A stretch of 64,000 bases of DNA, taken from assembly GCF_014333525.1 (NCBI RefSeq), contig NZ_JACSCX010000005.1, positions 186,001-250,000 of the forward strand, in the 5' to 3' direction. This DNA comes from Hymenobacter puniceus. Its GTDB lineage: Bacteria; Bacteroidota; Bacteroidia; Cytophagales; Hymenobacteraceae. Positions within the stretch are counted from its first letter, which is position 1. Every line of letters begins with the position of its first letter. The notes beneath the pieces are model-generated. The model saw only the letters and a program-made list of their open reading frames with translations, was not told where the DNA came from and ran no database searches. The position numbers were made by a program, and so were the translations under genes. This document shows, one piece after another, positions 50,242 through 57,237 of the stretch.

Positions 50242-51468
50242 TTAATTGCGAACCGCAATCATCAGCCCCAGCTCTTTGTAGCGCATGTTGAAGCGCTTGG
50301 CGATGGTGGCATTGGTGAGCGAGCCTTTGTAGATGTAGACGCCGCTGCGGAAGTGCTCATTCGTGAACAGCACCTCGTTGATGCCACCGTGCTGGCTTAT
50401 TTCCTGCAGAATGGGCGTGAAAATGTTGCTTAGCGCGTTGGTAGCAGTGCGCGGCACGCGGCTGGCAATGTTGGGCACGCAGTAGTGAATCACGTCGTAT
50501 TTGCGGAAGACGGGCTTGCTGTGGCTGGTCATCTCGCTGGTTTCAAAGCAGCCGCCCTGGTCGATGCTCACGTCGATGATGACCGAGCCGGGCGCCATGC
50601 TGGCTACCATGCTTTCGGGCACCATGAACGGCACGCGGCCCTCTTCGGCATTGAGGGCCCCAATCACCACATCGGCGCGGCGCAGCTGCTGGCTGAGGGC
50701 AAACGTGTCGAGGGTGCTGGTGTAGAGCTGGGTGCCCAGATTCTGCTTGAGGCGGCGCAGCTTGTAGAGGTGGTTGTCGAACACCTTCACCTCGGCACCC
50801 AGGCCGGTAGCGGCGCGGGCGGCGTACTCGGCTACGGTACCAGCCCCCAGAATCACGACCTGCGACGGCGGCACGCCCGTAATGCCGCCCAGAATGATGC
50901 CCTTACCCTCGTTGGAGCGCGCCAGATATTCGGCCGCAATCAGCATGACGGTGGAGCCTGCAATTTCGCTCATGGCGCGCACCACTGGCCGCGCCCCGCT
51001 CGGGTCCTTGATCAGCTCGAAGCTGATGGCATTCACCTTTTTGCGGGTGAGAGCCATGACGTATTCCGAAGTGAGCGTGCCGAACTGCAAGGCCGAAATC
51101 AGGGTCTGGTTGGCGTGCAGAAACTCGATTTCATCGTGGGTGGGCGGGGCCACTTTCAGGATGAGGTCGGCCTCGTACACTTCCTTCTGCGAGTAGGCAA
51201 TGGTGGCGCCGGCCTCGGAGTAGTTATGGTCGGAGTACTTGCTGGGCTCCCCGGCCCCGCTTTCCATGATGATTTCGTGGCCTTCCTCCACCAGATGCTT
51301 CACGGCCTCGGGCGTGAGGCAGATGCGGTTTTCCTGCAACGACGTCTCGCGCGGCAACCCGATAAACAGCTTGCGCTTCCGGGTTTCCACCGCCAGCATG
51401 GATTCCTGCGTGAAGTAGGCGCGGCCCGTAGCCAGCGACTCGAATCCGGGGGGTACTGCGTCGGGCAT
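50242..51468 (-). CDS. ald: Alanine dehydrogenase
   Basis: 408 residues, NAD-dependent alanine dehydrogenase/PntA-type: pyruvate + ammonia to alanine. Start ATG 51468 (MPDAVPPGFESLATGRAYFT), which begins directly behind the A-rich end of an inverted repeat. Markers: FIGLPRETSLQENRICLTPE at the N-terminus, VVILGAGTVAEYAARAATGLG (Rossmann), DVSIDQGGCFETSEMTSHSK and HYCVPNIASRVPRTATNALSN. Length and motifs fit the Bacteroidota type, which carries a longer N-terminal lead than the classical enzyme. Downstream of tsaE on the minus strand. Confidence 0.92.
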   Translation of the reverse strand: MPDAVPPGFESLATGRAYFTQESMLAVETRKRKLFIGLPRETSLQENRICLTPEAVKHLVEEGHEIIMESGAGEPSKYSDHNYSEAGATIAYSQKEVYEADLILKVAPPTHDEIEFLHANQTLISALQFGTLTSEYVMALTRKKVNAISFELIKDPSGARPVVRAMSEIAGSTVMLIAAEYLARSNEGKGIILGGITGVPPSQVVILGAGTVAEYAARAATGLGAEVKVFDNHLYKLRRLKQNLGTQLYTSTLDTFALSQQLRRADVVIGALNAEEGRVPFMVPESMVASMAPGSVIIDVSIDQGGCFETSEMTSHSKPVFRKYDVIHYCVPNIASRVPRTATNALSNIFTPILQEISQHGGINEVLFTNEHFRSGVYIYKGSLTNATIAKRFNMRYKELGLMIAVRN

Positions 51469-51590
51469 TTTTTTCAATTAAAAATTGAGAATTAAAAATT
51501 AAAAATCGAGACCATTGCACTTACACAACTCATTCGGAGAAAAGGGTTTCAGGCAATTTTTAATTTTTAATTCTCAATTTTTAATTCCCT
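51469..51590. repeat. AT-rich stop-word inverted repeat between tsaE and ald
   Basis: Left arm TTCAATTAAAAATTGAGAATT with AAAAATTAAAAAT (51473-51506), right arm AATTTTTAATTTTTAATTCT with CAATTTTTAATTCC (51557-51588). It is the sister of the element at 17987-18162. The last five residues and stop of tsaE (51567) lie inside the right arm, and the ald ATG follows the left arm end directly. Confidence 0.85.
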
Positions 51591-51989
51591 TGATGAAGGT
51601 CCGGTGACGGTGAGCGTGAGGAGTAGTCGTTCGGGGGGCAGCAGCGCCTCAATGCGGCTGGGCCACTCGATTAGGCAAAGATAGCCGGAATCGAAGTACT
51701 CCAACGCGCCAATATCCTCGGCTTCGCCGGGATGGTTGAGGCGGTAGAAGTCGAAGTGATAGATGGGCTGGTTGCGGGCGTCGCGGTACTCATTTACCAA
51801 TGAGAAGGTGGGGCTGCTGACCTCGTCCTCGGGCACGCCCAGGCTGGCGCACAGCGCCTTGATAAACGTGGTTTTGCCGGCCCCCATTTCGCCCTCGAAG
51901 CACACGATGGAGCGGCCCTGAATGGCATCCCGGACCTGATTGGCGACGGTGGGCAGGGCCTGCAGGCTGGATATATCTAGTGTCAGCAT
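51567..51989 (-). CDS. tsaE: tRNA threonylcarbamoyladenosine biosynthesis ATPase TsaE
   Basis: 140-residue P-loop ATPase of the t6A37 modification complex. Walker A GEMGAGKTTF (33-42), the conserved SPTFSLVNEYRD, HFDFYRLNHPGEAEDIG and CLIEWPSRIEALLP are all present. The C-terminal SSRELKIEN and its stop codon derive from the inverted repeat element behind it, so the natural end may have been changed by insertion. It is upstream of ald on the minus strand; the other complex genes are not in the window. Confidence 0.95.
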   Translation of the reverse strand: MLTLDISSLQALPTVANQVRDAIQGRSIVCFEGEMGAGKTTFIKALCASLGVPEDEVSSPTFSLVNEYRDARNQPIYHFDFYRLNHPGEAEDIGALEYFDSGYLCLIEWPSRIEALLPPERLLLTLTVTGPSSRELKIEN

Positions 51990-52108
51990 ACGAGTTCAAA
52001 GGTTGGGGTTGCAAGGTAGCACGCAGCAGAGAGTCATTCGGCACCTTGGCAGCAGCAGTATCGGCAGCTTTGCCGGCAGCCGGAATTTTTCCACCACCCC
52101 GTTCTTCC

Positions 52109-52116
52109 TACATTTG
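52109..52116 (+). promoter_or_regulatory. TAnnTTTG box upstream of the aminotransferase
   Basis: TACATTTG, an exact -7 match, 23 nt before the ATG at 52140. A TTTTT stretch at 52086-52090 is about 18 nt upstream and could serve as the -33 element. The best promoter candidate in the window. Confidence 0.5.
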
Positions 52117-52139
52117 GCTTATCATAAACTATCTTTCTC

Positions 52140-53396
52140 ATGCAAGTTTCGCGAATGGCCGGCAGCCTCATCGGCTCGGAAATCATTAAAATCGGCAACG
52201 AAGTAAACGACATGATCCGCCGGGGAGAGCAGATCTGCAACCTGACCATCGGCGACTTCGACCCCGCCATTTTCCCGATTCCGGCCGCGCTCGAAACTGA
52301 AATCACCAACGCCTACCAGGCCGGCCACACCAACTATCCGCCCGCCAACGGCATGGCTGCCCTGCGCGAAGCTGCTACCGCCTTCACCAAGGAGCGCCTG
52401 GGCCTCGACTACTCGCCCAATGATGTGCTGGTGGCCGGCGGCTCGCGCCCCCTCATCTACGCCACCTACCTGGCCCTGGTAGACCCCGGCGACCGGGTGG
52501 TGTTTCCGGTACCAAGCTGGAACAACAACCACTACTGCCACCTCTCGGGCGCCACGGCCGTGATGGTGGAAACCCGGCCCGAAAACAATTTTATGCCCAC
52601 GGCCGAGGAACTGGCCCCGCACCTGGCCGGCGCCACGCTGCTGGCCCTCTGCTCGCCGCTCAACCCCACCGGCACCGTCTTCACCCGCGACAACCTGCTA
52701 GCCATCTGCGACCTGGTACTGGCCGAAAACCAACGCCGCCAGCCCGGCGAAAAGCCGCTCTACCTGCTCTACGACCAGATTTACTGGATGCTCACCTTCG
52801 GCCAGACCGAGCACTTCGACCCAGTGAACCTGCGCCCCGAGCTGCGCAACTACGTAGTGTACATCGACGGCATCTCGAAGTGCTTGGCCGCTACCGGCGT
52901 GCGGGTGGGTTATGCGTTCGGGCCGGCCGTCGTGATTGACAAGATGAAGGCCATTCTGGGCCATGTGGGCGCCTGGGCCCCCAAAGCCGAGCAGGTAGCC
53001 ACCGCCAAATTCCTGCCTGACACGCCGGCCGTCGATGGGTTCATTGGCGAGTTCAAGGAGAAAATCCAGCGCAGCCTTGATAGTCTGCATACGGGCCTGC
53101 AGGAGCTGAAGGCCGCCGGCTACCCCGTAGATTCCATCGTGCCGATGGGCGCCATCTACCTCACGGCCCGCCTTGATGTGCTGGGCAAAACTACCCCGGC
53201 CGGTCAGGTGCTTAGTACCGCCAAGGAGCTGACTTCCTACCTGATCAGCGACGCCGGGCTGGCGCTGGTGCCGTTCAGCGCCTTCGGCACGGCCGGCACG
53301 GCGCCCTGGTTCCGCATGTCGATAGGCGGCGCGTCCCTGGAGTCGATTGAGGCGGCGCTGCCCCGTTTGCGGGCCGCGCTGGACGCTTTGCGGTAG
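52140..53396 (+). CDS. PLP-dependent aminotransferase class I/II
   Basis: 418-residue fold-type I aminotransferase. Markers: NLTIGDFDPAIFPIP near the N-terminus, HTNYPPANGMAALREAATAF, LCSPLNPTGTVF with the conserved Asn, LLYDQIYWMLTFG with the PLP-contacting Asp/Tyr, the Schiff-base lysine K247 in YIDGISKCLAATGVRVGY, and FRMSIGG with the substrate Arg near the C-terminus. Probably an aspartate- or aromatic-type enzyme; substrate not settled. Divergent from tsaE, followed by a strong terminator. Confidence 0.93.
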   Translation: MQVSRMAGSLIGSEIIKIGNEVNDMIRRGEQICNLTIGDFDPAIFPIPAALETEITNAYQAGHTNYPPANGMAALREAATAFTKERLGLDYSPNDVLVAGGSRPLIYATYLALVDPGDRVVFPVPSWNNNHYCHLSGATAVMVETRPENNFMPTAEELAPHLAGATLLALCSPLNPTGTVFTRDNLLAICDLVLAENQRRQPGEKPLYLLYDQIYWMLTFGQTEHFDPVNLRPELRNYVVYIDGISKCLAATGVRVGYAFGPAVVIDKMKAILGHVGAWAPKAEQVATAKFLPDTPAVDGFIGEFKEKIQRSLDSLHTGLQELKAAGYPVDSIVPMGAIYLTARLDVLGKTTPAGQVLSTAKELTSYLISDAGLALVPFSAFGTAGTAPWFRMSIGGASLESIEAALPRLRAALDALR

Positions 53397-53458
53397 TCGT
53401 GTTCGTACATCTTTTGGCAGTTCGGCTTTGGGGCTCAACTGGCAAATTGTGGTGTTGT

Positions 53459-53492
53459 AAAGTCTCCAACCAGCTTGGTTGGAGACTTTTTT
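53459..53492 (+). terminator. Terminator behind the aminotransferase
   Basis: Perfect 14-bp stem AAAGTCTCCAACCA (53459-53472) / TGGTTGGAGACTTT (53476-53489) with a short GCT loop, followed by a T-run. Confidence 0.93.
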
Positions 53493-53796
53493 GTTGGCTG
53501 GCGGCGTCCAAACCCGGTTACGTCTTCCGGTAGCTAGCCAATTGATGGCTGGTTCCGCGACGCGGCATAGATGGAATGCCTTTGGGCTTATGAAATAATT
53601 ACTTACGTGGCATTTTAACCGGAACCTGGTTTGTCCCTATCTTTCGTAGCGTTAAGTAGTACCGGTTTTAGTTTGGCGGCGCTTAGCAGTTATCCTTGCT
53701 CTCTATCCCCACAAAGTAAGCACCCCATTACCCGGGCCAATTACTTTGCCTGCCACCTATTGCACGTTCCGTTTTTTCTCACCGGAAAGTGCGCAC
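53493..53796 (+). other. Non-coding upstream region of the first TonB receptor
   Basis: No gene seen. A possible ECF-type promoter is GGAACC at 53621-53626 with CGTA about 18 nt downstream (53645-53648); a TATCTTTC sequence at about 53638 is a near match to the -7 box. Neither is firm. Confidence 0.3.
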
Positions 53797-56253
53797 ATGG
53801 ATTCTTTTTTTACCGGCACGCTGCGCCGGATTACGTGCCTGCTGCCGGCGCTGCTTGTTCTGGCAGCCTCCCTGGCAGCGCAGGAGTTGCCCACGCCCAT
53901 ACTGGGCCAGGTTCGCACCGGCGCCGGAGCGCCAGTGGAATATGCCACGGTTACGCTGCACCGTGCCCTTGACTCGGTAGCACTCAAAACCGAGTTTACG
54001 GATGCCGGCGGGCATTTTATGATGGTGCCCGCCAGCACGGGCCAGTATCTGGTGTCGGTGGCGCACATCGGCTACGCGCCGGCCTGGGCGGGGCCCTTCC
54101 CAGCTACGGGTAGCGCTATTGCGCCACTGCGCATCACGCTGGTGCCGGGTGCCACACAGCAGCTACGCGGCGTTATTGTCACGGGCCAGAAACCGCCTTT
54201 CGAGCGCCTCGCCGACCGCACCATCATCAACGTGGAAGGCAGCTCGCTTTTCAGTGGCAGTACGGCGCTTGACGTGCTCAGCCGCTCGCCGGGCGTGACG
54301 GTGGATGGCAGCGACAACCTGGCCTTGCGCGGCCAGCGCGGCGTGCTGGTGCTGCTAGACGGCAAGCGCGTGCCCATGACCGGCACGGAACTGGCGGATC
54401 TGCTGCGGTCTTTGCCCGCCGAGCAGGTCAGTACCATGGAGCTGCTCACCAACCCGCCGGCTAAATACGATGCGCAGGGCACCGCCGGAGTTATCCTTAT
54501 CAACCGGAATAAAGACCAGCGCCTGGGCACCAACGGCAGCGTGAATGCCAGCTATGGCCGCGGGCACTACGGCAAGCACACCTCAGGACTGTCGCTAAAC
54601 CACCGCGGGCCACACGCTAACTTCTACGCTACCTATGCCTACTCCGACCGCCGCAACTTTCAGAACCTAACCTTTTCACGCATCTACCGCCCCGAAAACC
54701 AGCTGCCGGTAACCAGCCAGCAGCGCAATGAAATGCGCAACCATCTGGTTTCGCACTCCTGGAAAGTTGGCCTCGACTATACGCTGAGCCCGCAAACCAC
54801 GCTCGGCGCTATGGTGAGCGGACTGGCCAGCCGGTCGCCGTGGCAGGGCACCAACACCTCCACGTTTTTGGATGCGCAGGGCCAGCCCGTGCGCCAGTAC
54901 ACTTCCGACAACTTCCGCAACCTGCGTACGCCCAACGTGGCCGCCAACCTCACGCTGCGCCACACGTTCCGGCCCGACTCAGCAGGTACGCCCGAGCTGA
55001 CCGCCGACGCCGATATGGCGCGCTACGGCATCCTGCGTACCCTGGACCTGGCTACCACGTTCAGCTTACCTGCCAATCAGCCTTTCACGTCCCTCACCGG
55101 CACGCAAGATGGCTCCCTGCTCATCCAGAGCGCCAAGGCCGACTATGTGCGGCCACTGGCGCGCGGTTTTCGCCTGGAAATTGGGCTGAAAGCCAGCCAA
55201 GTGCGCGCCGATAACGACGTGGTGTTCTACCGGGACGGCAGCCGCCTTCCGGACACCACCCAATCGAACCGCTTTCACTACGACGAAAACATCAATGCAG
55301 CATACCTGACGTTGTCGCGCACCCGGCCGGGGCTGACCCTGACGGCCGGTCTGCGCGCCGAGCATACCGTAGCCACCGGCCGCCAGGATATCGGCAACGA
55401 AAACTTCGACCGCCGCTATCTGCAGCTGTTTCCGAACCTGAGTCTAAGCCGGACGCTGTCGGAATCCCATACAGTAAGCGTTGGCCTGAGCCGCCGCCTC
55501 GACCGGCCTACGTACAGCCAGCTCAATCCCTTCCGTTCGTACGTAGATGCCACCTCGTATCGCGCCGGCAACCCCTATTTGCTGCCCATGACCAGCTACA
55601 GTGCCGAGCTGACGCACACGTGGCGCCAGAAATACACCACGGGCCTCAGCTACGCACGCGGCCATCAGCCTATCGTGCCGGTGTATCTGGCGCAGCCCGG
55701 CCCCGAGCGCCTGGTAGCGGCCACCGACGTAAACCTGCGCACCCGCCACTACTATGCCTTCACTCTGGCAGCCCCGCTGACCCCAACTAAATGGTGGCAG
55801 CTTTACACCGATGTCGAGCTGTTCTATATCTACTTTGATGGCCGCCTGAGCAATACCGTTGCGCCCGCCGGACGCCCGGGGGCCATTGCCACTGCCAACA
55901 GCACGTTCACGGTTGGTAAGGGCTGGACCGCCGACCTGAGCGGCAGCTACCATTCCCGCGAGCTATATGCCTTTCAGGTGGTGAAGGCGTTTGGGCAGGT
56001 AGGCGTAGGGCTGCAGAAAAGCTTGCTGGACGGCCGCGCCACGTTGCGCTTCAATGCCACCGACCTGTTCTACACTGCCCCCATTACGGCTACTTCCCGC
56101 TACCAAGTGTTCGAGGAAACGTACCGGGCCAACCAGGATAGCCGCGTGGCTACGGCGTCGTTTTCGTACCGCTTCGGCAGCAACGAGGTGCCACCGGCCC
56201 GCAAGCGCGCTACCGGCGCAGAGGAAGAAAAGCGCCGCGCCGTCAGCCAATAG
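53797..56253 (+). CDS. TonB-dependent outer membrane receptor, paralog 1
   Basis: 818 residues from ATG 53797 (MDSFFTGTLRRITCLLPALL). Signal peptide to about residue 28, then a carboxypeptidase-regulatory-like domain (about 30-115: GAGAPVEYATVTLHRALDSV), a plug domain (RPPFERLADRTI-like, DVLSRSPGVTVDGSDNLALRG, VLLDGKRVPM), and an outer membrane beta-barrel (OMP_b-brl_3 type) to the C-terminus, which ends SFSYRFG then a basic tail KRATGAEEEKRR. No TonB-box is identified with confidence. It is about 60% similar in appearance to the receptor at 57238 and lies just before the MarR gene. Substrate unknown. Confidence 0.9.
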   Translation: MDSFFTGTLRRITCLLPALLVLAASLAAQELPTPILGQVRTGAGAPVEYATVTLHRALDSVALKTEFTDAGGHFMMVPASTGQYLVSVAHIGYAPAWAGPFPATGSAIAPLRITLVPGATQQLRGVIVTGQKPPFERLADRTIINVEGSSLFSGSTALDVLSRSPGVTVDGSDNLALRGQRGVLVLLDGKRVPMTGTELADLLRSLPAEQVSTMELLTNPPAKYDAQGTAGVILINRNKDQRLGTNGSVNASYGRGHYGKHTSGLSLNHRGPHANFYATYAYSDRRNFQNLTFSRIYRPENQLPVTSQQRNEMRNHLVSHSWKVGLDYTLSPQTTLGAMVSGLASRSPWQGTNTSTFLDAQGQPVRQYTSDNFRNLRTPNVAANLTLRHTFRPDSAGTPELTADADMARYGILRTLDLATTFSLPANQPFTSLTGTQDGSLLIQSAKADYVRPLARGFRLEIGLKASQVRADNDVVFYRDGSRLPDTTQSNRFHYDENINAAYLTLSRTRPGLTLTAGLRAEHTVATGRQDIGNENFDRRYLQLFPNLSLSRTLSESHTVSVGLSRRLDRPTYSQLNPFRSYVDATSYRAGNPYLLPMTSYSAELTHTWRQKYTTGLSYARGHQPIVPVYLAQPGPERLVAATDVNLRTRHYYAFTLAAPLTPTKWWQLYTDVELFYIYFDGRLSNTVAPAGRPGAIATANSTFTVGKGWTADLSGSYHSRELYAFQVVKAFGQVGVGLQKSLLDGRATLRFNATDLFYTAPITATSRYQVFEETYRANQDSRVATASFSYRFGSNEVPPARKRATGAEEEKRRAVSQ

Positions 56254-56396
56254 TGGCACCTGGCTCACGCTTTTCAATAAGCGGCCGGCAGAATATGGAG
56301 GTGCTGCCTGAGCAGCGAAACCAATCCAGCTTGGCTGGCTTGAGGCTGCCACGAAAGCAGGTAATTCGGGTATATTAAAGCCAAGTGCTGAAAATG

Positions 56397-56413
56397 AGGA
56401 AAAATATTTTCCT
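56397..56413. promoter_or_regulatory. Candidate operator palindrome before the MarR gene
   Basis: AGGAAAAATATTTTCCT, a 17-nt perfect dyad, 61 bp before the MarR ATG. It is a plausible site for autoregulation by the MarR protein. Position and symmetry are the only evidence. Confidence 0.4.
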
Positions 56414-56474
56414 TGAGGCGCAACTTCTATGACATATCATACATCTATATTTCAGTAATCAGAAAAGCTTTGGT

Positions 56475-56909
56475 ATGCTCTCCAGTGTCATCTTTTATTC
56501 CCTCGATAAAGCCATCCGGCAGTACCGCAAGCTGGCGCAGGCCAATATCGACCGGGCAGGCATTGCCATTACCATCGACCAGTGGCTGGTGCTACGCGTG
56601 ATTCAGGAGCACGACGACCTGACCCAGACCGACATTGCCGAGCGCGTATTCAAAGACCAGGCTTCGGTGGCCCGCATGATCAGTTTGCTGGCGGGCCGGC
56701 AGCTGCTGGTATCGGTGCCTTTGCCCTCCGATGGCCGCCGGAGCCAGCTCCGCGTGACCGAAGAGGGCGAGCGGGTACTGGCTGCTGTGCAGCCGGTGGT
56801 GCTCAGTAACCGGGCCCTCGCCCTGCGCGGCCTCTCCGAGGCCGACCTGACCGTGCTCCGCACCTTGCTAGAACAGATTTACCAGAACTGCCTCCCTCCC
56901 GCCACCTGA
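56475..56909 (+). CDS. MarR family transcriptional regulator
   Basis: 144-residue winged-helix regulator. Start ATG 56475 (MLSSVIFYSLDKAIRQYRKL), helical dimerisation ends, HTH core ITIDQWLVLRVIQEHDDLTQ then DIAERVFKDQASVARMISLL and the wing PLPSDGRRSQLRVTEEG with its basic loop. MarR proteins usually repress a nearby gene and lose DNA binding on ligand contact. It sits between two paralogous TonB receptors, so control of one or both is the natural inference. The dyads at 56397 and 57048-57093 are candidate sites. Confidence 0.93.
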   Translation: MLSSVIFYSLDKAIRQYRKLAQANIDRAGIAITIDQWLVLRVIQEHDDLTQTDIAERVFKDQASVARMISLLAGRQLLVSVPLPSDGRRSQLRVTEEGERVLAAVQPVVLSNRALALRGLSEADLTVLRTLLEQIYQNCLPPAT

Positions 56910-57047
56910 GTTTCACGTTGGCGCCACGCCTTTCCTGAGTTCAGCTGCTACCGATGCCTGCTGAGGTGTACTTGCCGCTTCCACACTCCCTCTACCTAGC
57001 AACCTGCTGTACGGGTAAGTCAAGCAAAAAATGTAGCTAAAACTTGC

Positions 57048-57093
57048 ATCTACGAATATATTCGCATACAATTGTACGAACAATTTCGTAGAT
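57048..57093. promoter_or_regulatory. Nested palindromes upstream of the second TonB receptor
   Basis: Outer dyad ATCTACGAA (57048-57056) / TTCGTAGAT (57085-57093). Inside lie CGAATATATTCG (57053-57064, perfect 12 bp), ACAATTGT (57068-57075) and TTGTACGAACAA (57072-57083). This AT-rich spot in GC-rich DNA is 145 bp before the receptor ATG and a good candidate operator for the MarR protein. The rest of 56910-57237 holds no gene. Confidence 0.5.
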
Positions 57094-57237
57094 CAAGATA
57101 AAGCGCGACAATTTCCTATCGGGCCCTGCTGCAGCGGGCTTGCCTGGGCATTTCGCACTGGTTGCTGTCAGCCTTCTGCTGAAGAAGCAGCCCAATTCCT
57201 CATTTTTCTTATTCACCAGTAAAACAGCGTATTGCGC

